This document shows, piece after piece, positions 1 to 12,880 of a DNA stretch of 64,000 nt. Location of the stretch: positions 3,115,001 to 3,179,000 of the forward strand of contig JAIVEN010000015.1 in NCBI GenBank assembly GCA_026686845.1, written 5' to 3'. Numbering within the stretch: the first letter of the stretch is position 1; each line of letters begins with the position of its first letter. The position numbers and the translations under genes were made by a program. The notes under the pieces were generated by a model that had not been told where the DNA came from, ran no database searches, and saw nothing but the letters and a program-made list of their open reading frames with translations. This DNA comes from Adenanthera pavonina (lineage: Eukaryota > Streptophyta > Magnoliopsida > Fabales > Fabaceae).

Positions 1-1011
1 TTTATTTTTAATAAAATATATTTCTTAGAAGTCAGGTATGCATTTATATGGTTTTATTTTATTTTATATTTTTTTATATTATATAATTAAAGAAAAACAG
101 TACAATTTTGTACTTGTATAATTTTAAAAAATTATTTATTTGCATATAAAAAATGTTTAAAAAAGAAAACATAACGGGGCAGGAGCGCGTGCCCTTCGTG
201 TTGGTCAATAGCCACTATTGCCGTGCACAACCCTCTCTGTTCAGTTTCCATCCACGTCATCACACTTGTCTGTTTAACAATGGCACATAAATTATGACTT
301 TGTTTAGTATACTAATAATGGTGACCTGTTGCATCTTGTTTGATAAGAATGTGATGGATATGGACGCGGATCCTAAATTTTTTTAACTATGGATGTTGCT
401 TTTCATGTGCAAAATTATTTATTATATATTTTTTTTGCATTTCATTCCATTCTAATTATAATACACGGGTGTGAATACATAGTATAATATGATATGATAT
501 GTTGAATATAAAAATTTCAAATTTTAGAATATGAATATTATATCTTTTCTAATAAAATAAAATTTTTATTTTTAATAACAAATCAATAGAAAATCTTATC
601 ATGAATTTTTATTTATAAAATTATTTAGATTTTATTGAGATAGAAATTAGATATTTTATATTATAAAGGTAAATTGATAATTTTAATTTATTTTAATATA
701 AATTTTAATTAAGAAAAATGACATTTTCTTAACAGAGTTAAATATATGTTTTGAAAATATAGGGAAATTAATATAATTTTAACAATATTAAATGATATAT
801 TTTGCTGCTATAAGTAATTTATATTATTCAGTTTCAGTATATACATTATTTATATAATTTATGTATGTTTATTTATTTTGATGTGGTATGAAAAAGGGGG
901 AGAGGATTGGCAAAAAGTTGGAGAGAAGAAGGATAAAAGTGCTAGTGGGTGGGGATTTAACAAAATAAAAGTGCTTTAGCGTCAGGCATCCAACCTACGC
1001 TTGACCCCTTT
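1..1011. other. AT-rich intergenic DNA
   Basis: I see no gene here. A short patch at about 170-290 is visibly richer in G and C than its surroundings and contains a CACGTCA-like motif and a TTGGTCAA stretch. It could belong to the promoter of a gene left of the window, but nothing confirms that. The rest is A/T-rich without recognisable coding sequence. Confidence 0.5.
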
Positions 1012-1382
1012 GGGTGTGTTTGTTTTAGCTTTTAAGTGATTATGGAGTAGAGAAAAGTGATTATGCAGTCAGTAAACAAACACAATTCAGATGAAAATAA
1101 TCACTTATGGCCATTTAAGTGATTATTTTCATAAGCTACTTTTTCCAGCTTATGATAATCACTTTTCTCTCATAATCACTTATTTCACTTTTTCTTCTCA
1201 TTATCCACCCAATAATCACTTAAACTCTAATATCCAAACACATTTCTTTTCTCAAAATCACTTATGGGTTAAAAATATCCAAACACAATTCACTTTTGAC
1301 ATAATCACTTATTTTCATAATCTATTATGAATAATCACTTATCCTCATAATCACTTATATATAATCTAACCCAAACACACAC
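1012..1382. mobile_element. hAT-like MITE with ATAATCACTT repeats
   Basis: The ends form a short inverted repeat: GGGTGTGTTTG at 1012 and CCCAAACACAC at 1370-1380. The interior is packed with AATCACTT and its complement AAGTGATT, about eleven occurrences on both strands. Such repeated short motifs are typical of transposase-binding subterminal regions. There is no coding capacity: the 79-codon reading frame inside is made of the repeat itself. A related, more degraded copy lies at 20436-20772. Family assignment to hAT is inference, and no clear 8-bp target duplication was found. Confidence 0.6.
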
Positions 1383-1445
1383 TTTGTGTGGTTATCAGGG
1401 AGAAGTCTTGGTATTTTGACACTGAGATCTTCCCAATAATTAAAG

Positions 1446-1990
1446 GTAGGGGTGATTATGCGTCGGGGTTGGGTCGAGTTTGACCTCTACCCATTGCCCG
1501 ACTTGAAAATACTTGGGCTAGTATTTGACCACTCCAATACTATGTATTTTTTTTTAAAATGAAAAATATAAAAACTTTATTTAATAACAAATAATCTACT
1601 TATTTATATCTAAAAATAGATTTTTTTAAAAAAATAATCTTAGAAAAAAGTATTTTAAAAAATTTATGAATATTTAACTATTATACATTATTTTTACAAA
1701 ATATTAAGTTAAAAAATTAATTCAAAATTAAAAAAAATAAAACATTAAAATCTTAAAAAGTTTTCATAATATTTATATAATAAATATATTATATTAGATA
1801 CATAAAAAACAAAAATCTTACAAAATTAATTAATATATATAAAACAATTAAAAAAAAATACATATAGGTTGGGCCAGGTAAAGCCAGCAACACTTGGCCC
1901 TAACCCCGACCCGAACCGAAAATTGGCCCGACTCAGTTGGCTCGATGCAGCCGGATTGGACAAAGCCTTAGGCAATGTTGTTCAACCCTA
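1446..1990. repeat. TIR-type repeat with GGGTTGGG-rich ends
   Basis: The left end is GC-rich (TAGGGGTGATTATGCG, then GGGTTGGGTCGAG). The right end (1865-1990) carries the complementary theme (CCCGACCCGAACCGA, then TTCAACCCTA). The middle is almost pure A/T. This shape, GC-rich inverted ends around an AT-rich core, is common in non-autonomous plant DNA elements. Boundaries are approximate and no coding sequence is present. Confidence 0.4.
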
Positions 1991-1999
1991 ATTAAAAGA

Positions 2000-2682
2000 A
2001 AAAAAACTGAATAATACATTTGGGTGTTTTAAACATCGAGATCTTACTATAATATTTTGGGAAATATTTTTTAATTGCAGCATATTGGTAATTTTTTTTT
2101 TAATAGTATAGTGGTGAAAATGCCTATAAAAAGATGAAAAGCAAGGGCCATTTGGTTAGAGGCCCCAAATAAATAAGGCCCATTTGATTACAGTGCAGGA
2201 AAAAGAGAAGGATTCCATCACATGATGTATAATATCTATTATACCTTTGTTATCATCACTCAAGAATAATCATCTCCTTTTAATATGTTTTTCCTTATAC
2301 AGATGCACAAAAAATATTTTTCATCTACAAAATAACTTTTTTTTCCCTTTCATTCCATTTTCTTCTACATTCCATTCCATTCTGTATACTGAATGGACCC
2401 TAAAGGTGAAAAACTCTACCAAGAGATTAAACTTTCCATGGCAACACCCTTCGACGTCCACAACACAAAAACAAAAATGGTCCATTAGACTCGGAAATAG
2501 TAATTGATGTACAGGGCAATGAAAGAAGCAATGCATTACTAAAATTAAGAAGCAAATAAAAAAGTTCAGGTTCAAGAGAGCACAATAAAGGAGATAATAT
2601 ATGTATATTTTACAGAATACCTTGAAAAGAAAAGTACAGGAATAACTAGTTACAGTAATGGTTGATCTGGGTGATGACTGGA
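2000..2682 (-). other. AGT1 3' flank and probable 3'UTR
   Basis: This lies just downstream, on the minus strand, of the AGT1 stop codon at 2683-2685. The part nearest the gene (about 2400-2682) should include the 3'UTR, but I could not pick one polyadenylation site with confidence. Open frames on either strand here show no recognisable protein. Confidence 0.4.
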
Positions 2683-5600
2683 TCAAATCCTAGAGGGAAT
2701 CAGAGGGGTAGTGTTCTGCAAGTATGCACTTGCTGCACCAACTCCACTTCCAAGCTTCACAGGGTACCCCACATCTTTCAGAATCATCTCCACACCAGCA
2801 AGACAACCCAACAGTTGCAACTGAAGAATATTTGAACATGTCATAGCTCAATGGTAAATGACTATACTTTGGCATTTGTAATTTGTGATGTAAGAAAACT
2901 CTTCTATTAACAATATCATACTACCAAGAATGCAACAATATGGTATAGGAAACTAGAAAAGATTACCAGCAATGCATTGCTAAATTAATCAATAGTCAAA
3001 GTGTCACCAATATCCTCAACAATATGGTACAGCAAATGCATTGCTAAATTAATCAATAGTATGATTAACTTGGTCAACTGTCTGTATGAAATGTGGATGA
3101 TTTAAGGGGAGCCAAAACAAGATAGCTCATCACTGTAATGTTCTGCAAAATGCTGAAGGGAGTCAGGAAAATATCAACATTACCTCATTCAAGTTTCCAA
3201 GATGACCTATTCTGAAAACCTTCCCGGCAATTTTGTTTAGCCCAAGACCTAAGCTCAGGTTGTATCTCTTCCATCCCCTTCTAACTATTTCAGAACTATC
3301 AATGTAAGGAGGAACAAGGATTGCAGTCACAGTGTCGCTGTACCACTCTTCCTTCTGGGTGCAGTTCTTCAAACCCCATGCCTCAACTGCTAGCCTGCAT
3401 TTAGTATGATCAGCAACTATCAGATTCACAGTCACAAATGAAATTCAACAATGGATTTTTGAGCCATCTTCTATCAAAAATTAGTTTTTAATCCAACTGT
3501 ATTTGACAAAACTGTTCATCTATATCCTATTTTTCGAAGTCCGTGGATCCTATCACTGATTTTCATGGAGAACAAGGGGAGGGTGAGAAGAATGTTGAGT
3601 TTTAACATTTAGATGAGATTGTGGACATCGAGGAATCTGGATCCCCTGAAGTAGGGGATGTGTAAAGTTTGCTGAAGTATTGATTTTACAATCAATTTAC
3701 TTGGACGATGAACATCATGTCACGTGGTTGATCTGTCAATGCATACCCTATTCTTTGTCTTAGTCACTTGGCATGATCTGAACTGTCCCAACAAATCTAA
3801 TGGCCAGAAATAATTACTTCAAGAAACTTCTCAAAATCCCTACTTCAAGGAATCCCTTTCAGGATATGGAGATAGTGAGGGTATTAGAGAAATCTACAGG
3901 TAAATAGGTGAAAAAATCATATTCAAAAGTACGAGAGGCAGATAAAAAAGGAGTGTCTTCAAGTTTTTTAACATGTTAAAGTCCTTAATGATGATCATGG
4001 ATCCCTCACCTGGTAGCTTTACCTAAACGTTTGTGCCTTTCAATCACATTGTCAAGTCCTTCTTCAAAAATGAGATCAAGAGCTGCTCTCAGACCATACA
4101 GCAAGTGAATGGAAGGAGTGTAGGGCCAATATGTTCCCAACTTGTAGAACTTCAAGTAGTCATTCCAGTCAAAGAAAACTCTAACTGATCTCGCACTTTT
4201 GGAAGCCTCAAGGGCCTTGGGGCTTGCACACACAATACCTATCCCAGTGGGAAGAGAAAGAGCTTTCTGGGAGCCAGTTAGAGCCACATCAACTCCCCAT
4301 TCGTCCATTCGGAAATCAAGAGCACAGATTGAAGACACACCGTCCACAAGGAAGAGGGCTGGATGCCTGTATTCATCTGATCATTCAATGCAAAATGTGA
4401 GAATTGTTTTGCGAAAAACAAAAATAAAATTCGAAAGAAGAAAGGACAACACTTAAGCACAGTTTTAGGTGGTTGTATCAGATTCCCAAGTAAAACCACG
4501 ATGAGTGAATTTTTTTTTCAATTCAGCATCACAGAATTAGGTTTTTCAAAAAATTTTCTCCACATGCCATGCTTTTATTGAATAACTTGATAGAAAACAC
4601 TTTACTTAAGTCTAATCCAAAGACAGACCAAGAAAAGAAATAACCCACAAAACTCACCGGGTTTTAAGAACTAGTAAATCCAAATAAAATGATAAAATTG
4701 TGAATCTCAATAGAAAAGTACTAAGAAAACACCACATTTAGAAAGCAGAGCTAGGGACCCGAGAATTATATTATTATTCATTCTTTTTAGGGGAAAAAAA
4801 AAGGATCACATAGTCTAAGATTCTGTGATTCAGAAATTTGTCCAGTTTGTGGCTATCATTGAAGACCATTAGATAACATGCTCACCAAGAATTTGTCTCA
4901 CTTTAGCCAAGCTGTTAGTGACCCCAGTTGCAGTCTCATTGTGAACAATGCAAATTGCCTTTATCGAGTGTGAGGTATCTGAAGCAATTTTTGAAGCCAG
5001 AATGTCAAGGTTGGCACCCCGGCCCCATTCACTTTCTACAACATCAACGTTGAAGTTGAGGCGTTGCTGTTGATCAATCCAAAGTAAACTGAATTGTCCG
5101 ATCAGGAATGATAAAATACGATCCCCAGGAGACAATGTATTTGTTAGTGCACTCTCCCATGCACCAGTACCTGAAGCAATAGTAGATGCTTTAGTTCATA
5201 AGAAAAGACAACCAAATAACCATTTAAAACAGATGAGTTTTCCTTTTGTCCAAACCTCCTTAGCATCAATACTTCTGTTCTCCAGAAAAACACAAAATAG
5301 AACGAATAGAAATATATAAAAGAACATTCATAGCAATTAGTATGCTATAATATCATCTAGGCACTTTGCAGTCATGTTTCATTTGTTTTCAAAAGTTTCC
5401 ATTCTTCAAATCAAAGTCCTACTAAAGCATCATAGAAAATCTGAGGGAAGCTAATTGATAATAGGGTCACCTTTGGAGGATCAAAATGGAGTTTTGGCAA
5501 TAATTCAGCAAGACAAACTGAGCATGAACAATTAAGAGAAATGACTCAGCAGTCACTTGGATGTATATGATTTATCAATGTGAAAAAGGCAACTTTTCCT

Positions 5601-5947
5601 GTTAAAGGATCATCACCATGATGAATAAGGCAAGCAATATAATAACTTTATGCAATAAACAATTCAAGGTAATATAATAGATTTATACACTAAACAATAC
5701 AAATAAAACATGAAAAATTTGACCTGTCAAAATATACAGTACCAGTTGTAGGGATAAGAAATGGAGTTCCAGTAGTAGTCTTGAAAATTTTCTTGACATC
5801 CTCAAGCAGGGTTTTTGTCAATGCTGGAATTGCTGGAGATCGATAGTCCTCATTGTTTCGGTTCATTGCCCGAATGACTGGGTCAGGGATGTTAACTGGC
5901 CCCGGAACAAAGAGATGGTTCCTTCCTGGTCCATAAACATAGTCCAT
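2683..5947 (-). CDS. AGT1: serine--glyoxylate aminotransferase, peroxisomal
   Basis: This PLP-dependent class V aminotransferase converts serine plus glyoxylate to hydroxypyruvate plus glycine in the peroxisomal arm of photorespiration. Five coding exons were read by eye: 5947-5743, 5170-4886, 4376-4010, 3394-3184 and 2820-2683. All introns (572, 509, 615 and 363 bp) are GT-AG, and the frame is continuous for 401 residues, the length of Arabidopsis AGT1. Recognisable segments are the start MDYVYGPGRNHLFVPGPVNI, the NRNNEDYRSPAIP stretch, and TGSQKALSLPTG containing the expected PLP lysine, residue 201 by my count. The C-terminus is SRI, the non-canonical PTS1-type signal of plant AGT1. The start follows a 5'UTR acceptor (CAAGCAG) by six bases. 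No frameshift or lost key residue was seen. This is the best-supported gene in the window. Confidence 0.96.
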
Positions 5948-7362
5948 CTTTCCCTGCTTGAAATTTCAACCAATTTGAATTCAAGCAGTTCTTGGTTTCT
6001 CCCACCAGTAAATCACCTACATATAATATTCACTATAAAGTCAAACTTAACAACCTTTGAAATTGTTGGTCATGAATTTTATGCATAGTACTATATCAAG
6101 AGGGAACTTTGAAGGAAAAATACACAACTATGCAAATGACAGTGAGATTGGAATATAAGCTCATTAAGTCAATACTGGATTACCTAAGCTTATGAGTTAC
6201 TAAGGCATTAAATTTTGAAAAATCCCGTGTAAATGCCATCAAATAAAATTTGAGAAGCGGGAAAAATTATTGCCAAGTTTAGGAGCTAAAATGGTTGAAG
6301 TTGAAGATTCTGAGACAAAATAACATATTCTGATGTCCTTAATAATAACTTGAACAGAGAAAGAAAACATCAAGATGAGGAGCAATGCAATCATTTGCTT
6401 TAATTTGTGTTCAAAACCATTCAATTTGCTTGGTGTGTGTATGAATGTGCTTGTGTAGCTTTTGCAGATCTATAGAGACAGTTAGGTACAGAACAGTAAT
6501 TAGAGCAATAAAACTTGAACTTACATAATTAAAAGGTAAAATCTGAACTGATACACAACTGGTTTTCATCTTTTGTATTGAAATATTACAGGGATGAACT
6601 GTTGAGTAGCATGACTGAAAGAGGAAATCGCAGAAAAGGACTCGGCTATTTTACTTTTTATTAGGTTGAATAATATTACCACTCTATAAGAATGAGTTCA
6701 GGATGGACAAAATTGAAGTAAAGTTTCTTAGGTGTTTGTTATTTATCAAGATCCTTCAATAAAAACAAAACATAGACGTATTTTACACCAAACATCAAAG
6801 AATTAAATCAAAGATTTGGTTTCCCCCGTGGATAACAGAAACTGATAATCTTAGCCGAACGTCAGCTAGTTGAACTTTTTATGGTAAACACTACGACCAT
6901 ATATGACCAAAGGACCAACACAGGCCAGAATATATGAACCTTTTATTAGAAAGTAGATTGAAGAAATCTCCTAGGCTGCAAGTTTTGATATCGCAATCAC
7001 CAACTAACTATAACAGGAAGAAATAACAGTTCTTATCTTATTAGTCTCCCAATTTTCAAATTTGTTTCATTTAAAAAGCAAATGGATTGAAGCATGAGAT
7101 TCAAGGCAGCAATTCTGAGACCAAAAACTGAAAGCAAATTCTTGAAATTATTGAAAAATTCAACAGAAGCACACAGAGAACCAGACTTGGAACATAAAAA
7201 GTACACTCATAATGATCAATGATGACAAGAAAATTTGAATTATAGGAGAAGAAAAGAGGGTTTACCTGGAAGAGAGAATCTTCAATGGGTTTGGGGGAAA
7301 ACGGAAGATGGAAGAGCCTTGCCTTCCTCGCTCACTCTGATACAAGCTTGCATAAATATATA
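5948..7362 (-). promoter_or_regulatory. AGT1 5'UTR: leader exon, UTR intron, TATA box
   Basis: Upstream of the AGT1 start codon there is an acceptor (CAAGCAG, exon resuming at 5953). A consistent donor (CTCTTCCAG, then GTAAACC) lies at 7266/7265, giving a 1312-bp intron in the 5' leader. A TATA box (TATATATTTATG, minus strand) lies at 7351-7362, so transcription should start near 7320-7330 with a short leader exon (about 7267-7325). First-intron leaders can raise expression in plants; that role here is inference. Open frames inside the intron are not genes. Confidence 0.75.
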
Positions 7363-7410
7363 ACGAAGCACCATAGTGAAGTTCATTCCGGTTAATCGAG
7401 AGCGCGGGAG

Positions 7411-7470
7411 AACCAATCAACAAGGGAAGTGGGACCCAGCACTGGCACGCGTGGCAGATAAGAGGAGGCA
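7411..7470. promoter_or_regulatory. AGT1 proximal promoter: G-box-like/I-box pair, CCAAT
   Basis: About 90-110 bp upstream of the AGT1 TATA box, the plus strand reads CACGCGTGGC followed at once by AGATAAG. This is a G-box-like element next to an I-box (GATAAG). Paired I-box/G-box modules are known from light-regulated plant promoters such as rbcS, which fits a photorespiratory gene. ACCAATCA lies nearby at about 7415. Function is inferred from motif and position only. Confidence 0.5.
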
Positions 7471-8874
7471 TCACTGAGCACCTTGCGGCTGAGGATGGCT
7501 TAGGAAGAAACACTCAAAGCATCCTTCGCTTGCAATAATATAAATAGACGCCTCAGATTCTATGTTCGTAATGTCTTCTCATTAGCTTATCCATTTTCTG
7601 GACCTCCCTTCTATCAGGTATTAGTTAATCTTATAAAAACAAATTAGCTATTAACTATTAATTAATACAAATAAGATTAGGAGAATTCAAATTTCAAGTG
7701 TATATATTACTTTAAATTGATAAAACTCTCATGCTGTAGAATGATGTTGGTGTTCCTTCTTCCAAGAAGGGCAATGAATACCTTTTTTTTTTCAGTATCA
7801 AATCTCCTAATGGGTAAAGGTAGACCTTCCAAATAAATTTATTTTATACACAAAGATTAAAAATTTAATATGCAATCACTTATCTGAGGATAAAAGTTTC
7901 TATCATTTATGTCAATTTAAATTGATAGAACTCATGCTATATAATGATGATGGTGTTCTTGTTCAAATAAGGAAAATAAATTTTTTAATAATTAAAAATA
8001 TTTACATTGAGAACTAATCTCTTTAAAATATGAAAATTATAAGGTAAATCTCTCTCAACTATTTGGAAGGTATCTATCACTTCATGTTAACCTGAGTTGA
8101 TCAATGAAATCCAAATTTAAATAATTGAGGAAAGGTAGATACAAGTAGTAGTTAGTGAGGATTATAGAATATTGGGAACACAAAATGGGAAAGTGAAAAG
8201 TTTGAGGCTGAGAAAGGAAAAGGGAGGATAAAGAGATAATAGCATATGCCAACCACACCTGATTGTGTGAGAAATCAAAGCCACAAATCGATCTTTTTTG
8301 GAATTACATGTGGATTCCCTTTCTCTGTTCGGCTTTATCCCTCAAGTTTTGGAGTTGTTTGCGTAGGCTACACCTGTGATCAGTAAGCAGACACTCCAGT
8401 GTTTCTCCAGTTGGACTTTGTTCTGGAGAATGACATTCAATTGCCAAATAAATTAATTTTAAGCAAGGAGATTAGATTCAGCAGAAGGAATTTTAATTTA
8501 TACTCTTTAAGTATTATATTTAAATTTTGTGAATGAAAAAAAATCACATCTATAGAACTACCTCCCATTTAAGACTCTGCATTAATTAGTTAGTAATACC
8601 AATTACCAAATAACATATGATTGTTGTTAAATTTTTATTTTAATTTTAGAGAAAAAATTTAAAATTTAAAAAACTTTAAGGGACAAAAATTAATTTTAGA
8701 GAAATTTTTAAATTTTAAGGAACTAAGCCATCCAATCTGACCAATTTACTTAAGCCCATTTAGTAAGCCTAGACGACGGCCCAAATTCAATCCAATATAT
8801 TGGGGAAAGAAAAAGGTCCACAATTTCAATTTAAATTTAAGATAAACTGAGGATCAATTAAAAAACCCAATAAC

Positions 8875-8968
8875 GGAATATAGGTATAAACACCAAGTTT
8901 GTTTCGAGCTTGTGACATTACGTGGGACAGCAAAATGCTCCAACCAACAGGACCCAAGTTCAATGAGC
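8875..8968 (-). repeat. SINE-like module (decayed)
   Basis: A decayed copy of the window-wide module. The near-palindrome is mostly lost (TAGGTATAAACACC), but the B-box region (TTTCGAGCTTGTGAC) and the terminal part (CCAACCAACAGGACCCAAGT) remain. It sits at the position equivalent to the module at 27147, so it predates the AGT1-promoter duplication. Confidence 0.45.
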
Positions 8969-9365
8969 GTAGGTGAAGCGGCGTATTAAAATGGGACAAT
9001 TCGGTTTTGATACCAAAAAATAAAATATTTAATTTTTGGTGTCAAATTTTAGAAATTTTCTATTTTTATTTAAGAATATTCTATTCTCACTTATATAAGG
9101 AAATTCTATCCTAATTTAAAAATTTGCTATCTTAATTTGAAAAAATTTTTTATCTTAACCTCAAAATTAGGTGAACTTTACTCTCATTTCTCAAATATTT
9201 AGATTTTTTGGTATTTTTTCCTAATTCACCTTATTCAAAATTTATTGACATTTTTTCAGTGTTTATTATTGTGCAGTGTGCTCAGGTAAAAGGCATATGC
9301 TTTGCACTTGTTTCCATTTTTTCCCATTTACATGTCAGATTTTAATATACACACACATGTTAAAT

Positions 9366-10869
9366 GCTTATAATATATTTTTTTAATTTATCTATCATTT
9401 CATTATATTTTGTGCAAATGTTTTTATTATTATTATTTTTTTTTCGTAGCTGCCAACCAGCCATCTTGCATGGATTCTTAGTCTTAGTTGTTGCCTTTTT
9501 ACGTGACACATCATTTTATGTTAGCCAAATCTGCAAATTTAACGGTGTAAAGGGATGAAGCATCTTTTTTTATTAAATTCAGGGACTTACGAATCAAACA
9601 ATATAAAGAATTGGAAGCGATTTCAAAATTTTTAAAGTATAGGTATTCTTCTTGGGAGCCATCAATATAGACAAAGATTAGCAACCTTTGCTGTAAAAAG
9701 AAAACAAAAGTTTACCTTTTTATCATTTACCCTTGTTCAAAGCTTATTGATCGTTGACCAAAAAAATAATAAACTCATTGATAAGAGGAAATTTTTTTAA
9801 TTACTATTAACATTAATAGAAAAATGAAATTTATAACAAATGATACTATTTACAAATTGTGAATAATATATAACTCATTACTCAGGTTTCACATGATGAT
9901 CACATAAAATTTATAACTTGTATGATCAACACATTGTAAATACTGTGATTGATGGATATCAAAATGGCATAAAAAAGATTTTTAAGTGATATCCACATGA
10001 TTTCTTACAATAAATTTTATATTTTTGTTTATTAGATAATTTTGTTTATTTATTTTTGTTAGCTTCCAATTTGTATTTCTTTAGAACCAAAATCATTAAT
10101 TAGATTTAAATTAGAAAAAATAAAATCTATTAGATATCTTTCAAGAGATTTCCTAAATTTAAATTAAAGAGATTATCTAATAATATTAGGATTATAATAT
10201 CAATTTTATTATTTTTTCTTTGAATTTTAGTTTTTTATTTTTAAGATTTTTTATAATTAAATATATCTTTTAAATTTTCTAGATTTAATAGGATTATTTA
10301 AGTTTAGTTGCTTTATGATTAGATTTTCTTTGTTTTACCTATATAAATGTCTATATGTAATACATATTCTGAAGAGATGAATTGAATAATATTTTGAGTA
10401 TTCAAAGTTTTCTCTTCCCTTTCTTTATGTTCCTTTTCTTTCTCAATTTTTCTATTCCTTCTTCTACTTTCTCTATTCTCTTTATTTTCACCCTTCCCTC
10501 CCATGCTCATCATTTCATTTATTTTTTAGACTTCATATACTTTATGAAAAATCCACTTTATTTTAGATTAATTCTTTTATATTCGTGACTCCTTAGTTGG
10601 CAAACCAAGACAAGAAGGAGGCTTCTTCTTCTTCTTCCTCTTTTTTTTTTCTACATGTTATGAACTACACATAATTTTAAAACTCTATCTTTTGGACGAC
10701 AAAATATTTGTTATTCGATATTAGTAAGTAATACAAATTCAAATCAAATTTGGTCATAATTGAGAGGAAGTTTTTTCAACTTAATTTTTTTCATACAAAA
10801 TTCGAATGCAAGAAAAGTGTTAATTCGCTCGTCACTTAACTATTATTAATTTAAAACTCTATTTTATTA
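9366..10869. other. AT-rich intergenic DNA, no gene seen
   Basis: No coding sequence or clear element boundary was recognised. There is a pyrimidine-rich stretch (about 10400-10520) and a CTT-rich microsatellite (about 10620-10650). The sequence at 9650-9720 weakly resembles the GAACCTTCACTGTAAA segment near 18310, suggesting it belongs to the same repeated unit. Confidence 0.4.
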
Positions 10870-11003
10870 AAAGGAGAGGTATTTTGAAATACCTCATGAT
10901 TTGTTAATTCTTTTGTTCCTTCTTCTTCGCCAATTCGAACTTGCAACATGACGGTTGAGCACATAGCATACTAACCAGCAAGCCGCAAGTTTTCAAGGCT
11001 GCA
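10870..11003 (-). repeat. SINE-like module
   Basis: Begins with the near-palindrome GAGGTATTTTGAAATACCTC. On the minus strand the other end reads GCGGCTTGCTGGTTAGTA (A-box-like), followed by GCAAGTTCGAATTGGC (B-box-like). Next to the palindrome the minus strand ends in CCTTTTAAT, a short T run. The matching DNA extends rightward and recurs after the copy at 12137. Confidence 0.55.
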
Positions 11004-11835
11004 TAATGTCGGATGTTTAAATAATTTACAGGTGGATCAGTTTTGTATGCATTTTACATAGATAAACAATTATACTGTTGCAATATGGCATTTTGAAATA
11101 TATTCTAGTTTTATACTTATTTTTTTATGTGGCTGTAAATGTGAAACTGTCTAACTTCATATAAGTCATTTTTTACATTTATTATTTATTATATTTTTAA
11201 AATATGTGTGCGTGAGAGAAAGAAAACTTAAATATGTAAATTTATAGAAACAAGTTAAAATTATTTTTTGAAATTCACCTCCACTCGATTCGTGCACGCT
11301 CCTACTAAAATATGTGGAATTATATATGGATTTGAAATTTAAAAAAAAGTTAACATGGTTAATAAATTTGTTATAGAGTAAATAATGCATAAAAATCCAT
11401 TTATCTTGATTTACTTGGAATAAAACATTAAGAATATATATCAGTTTATGTACCTAAAATTATTTATATATATAACAATATTTACATTTTATTATTTCCT
11501 AAATTTGAAATTCATTTTGCAGTATATGGAGCATGACTGTAGATTTTTTTTTTCCCCAAACGAGCATGACGGTAGATTATTATTTATAAAATTACACGAA
11601 ATAACAATACTTTTGATTATATTGTTTTTTACTTATTGTTTATCTTCCTTTGTTTTTTAATTATGTATTCACTTAAAGACTAGTCATTTGGGATTTGCAT
11701 TTGAACTTGAAACCTCAAGGTATTGTCTTTTTGAGATTATCATAATGACCAATTCTGTTATAGAATTAGAATAAACTAAATTCAAAGCATAATCACGAAA
11801 CCGAATTTTTTTATTTTGAAGCAATTTATATATAG

Positions 11836-12115
11836 TACTCCCTCATCCGGTTCTATATATAGGGTCTTTTATTCTGATTCTGAATATAAGACTCTTTATA
11901 ATATATGATGTGATATTTATTATATATTTTAAAAAAAATCCTTATTTAATATATCTAAAGAAAAAAAAGAGAGATTAAATAAAGGTATTTTTAAAAAAAT
12001 ATTGAGATTTTTAGAAAAATTAAGATAATTAAATAATTTTAATTTTAATTCATGTGATTTAATTAAAAAAATTTTATATTAAAAATAAAAAAGTAATAAA
12101 TTATTGAGAATATAT
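11836..12115. mobile_element. Stowaway-like MITE remnant
   Basis: The left end reads TACTCCCTCATCCGGTTCTA, close to the CTCCCTCCGTCCC terminus of Stowaway (Tc1/mariner-type) MITEs. The body is AT-rich. The right terminus is degraded (about 12100, ATTGAGAATATATATA). There is no coding sequence and the right boundary is uncertain. Confidence 0.45.
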
Positions 12116-12136
12116 ATATATAGTAGTAAATTGCAC

Positions 12137-12272
12137 AAAAGGGGAGGTACTTTGAAATACCTCATGATTTGTTAATAATTCTTTCTTGTCTTCTGTCTAC
12201 CAATTCGAACTCGCGACTTCAGGGTTGAATGCGTGGCGCATTAACCAGAAAGTCGCAAATCTACAAGGCTAC
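12137..12272 (-). repeat. SINE-like module
   Basis: The palindrome carries one change (GAGGTACTTTGAAATACCTC). The B-box region on the plus strand is AATTCGAACTCGCGAC, and the terminal part is ACCAGAAAGTCGCAAATC. Flanking DNA to the right (AAGCATTGCAATACCGCATT) matches that after the 10870 copy, about 1.27 kb away. Confidence 0.55.
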
Positions 12273-12839
12273 ACGTGTCCACTTGTCTAATTAATTCTTG
12301 GTTTTCAGGGGATCACTTTGCATCTATTTTATATAGATAAGCATTGCAATACCGCATTTTGAAATTTATTCTAGTTTTATACACATGTAAATGATGTTTT
12401 AAATGTAATATTTAATATATTTTGATAATATGCATATGTGTATCTGAGAAGACTTTAAGAATTTAAACTTATATATTAAAAAAAAACTAATAACATGTGA
12501 TATTTTTTGGGTGAAATTTAAAAAAAAATAACTTGTGGTATTACCGAGAACGTTCATTTCGAGAATTTCAGCCGCATGATTATTGCTAAGTGGTGGCAAT
12601 CTAACAAAATGGAATTTATTACATTATAGCTTAATGGGGTTTTGAATTACTCCCTCTAGTCTTTATTATAGAGGCCAGACATTCATCTTCATGGCTTCAT
12701 CCATCCCCGTTTCTTCCTTTCCTTTCTTTCACAATTTTACCCCACTGTGTAATTTTCTTCCTAGATCTGTTCTATATTCGGCATCCACCTCATTCTTCAT
12801 ACTCCATTTTTTGTTTAGTAGAATAGAGACCAAAACACA

Positions 12840-12880
<41 letters not shown>

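Larger units (their letters stand above)
7092..9365. repeat. AGT1 leader/promoter/upstream block, copy 1
   Basis: From GCATGAGATTCAAGG at 7092 through the leader exon, TATA box and promoter and on to about 9365, this sequence recurs in the same order and orientation at 19286-19815 plus 25588-27965. The clearest matching landmarks are the leader exon, the stretch around 8240-8420 (CACACCTGATTGTGTGAGAA and beyond), and GCATATGCTTTGCACTTG near 9295. Apart from the AGT1 promoter and leader it contains no gene I can support. Confidence 0.85.

Noticed and set aside
1011..1387. CTTTG as target duplication of the hAT-like MITE
   Set aside because: The related element at 20436-20772 also has CTTTGTGTG on its right side, so this sequence may belong to the element; hAT elements usually give 8 bp.
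7262..7513. 83-codon minus-strand frame overlapping the AGT1 leader
   Set aside because: It spans the TATA box and promoter and reads through the leader donor site; not a coding exon.
10870..11003. The near-palindrome as a microRNA precursor or a CRISPR-like repeat
   Set aside because: The stem is only about 9-10 bp with a 2-base turn, too short for a miRNA precursor. The copies are irregularly spaced and sit in longer duplicated segments, so not CRISPR.
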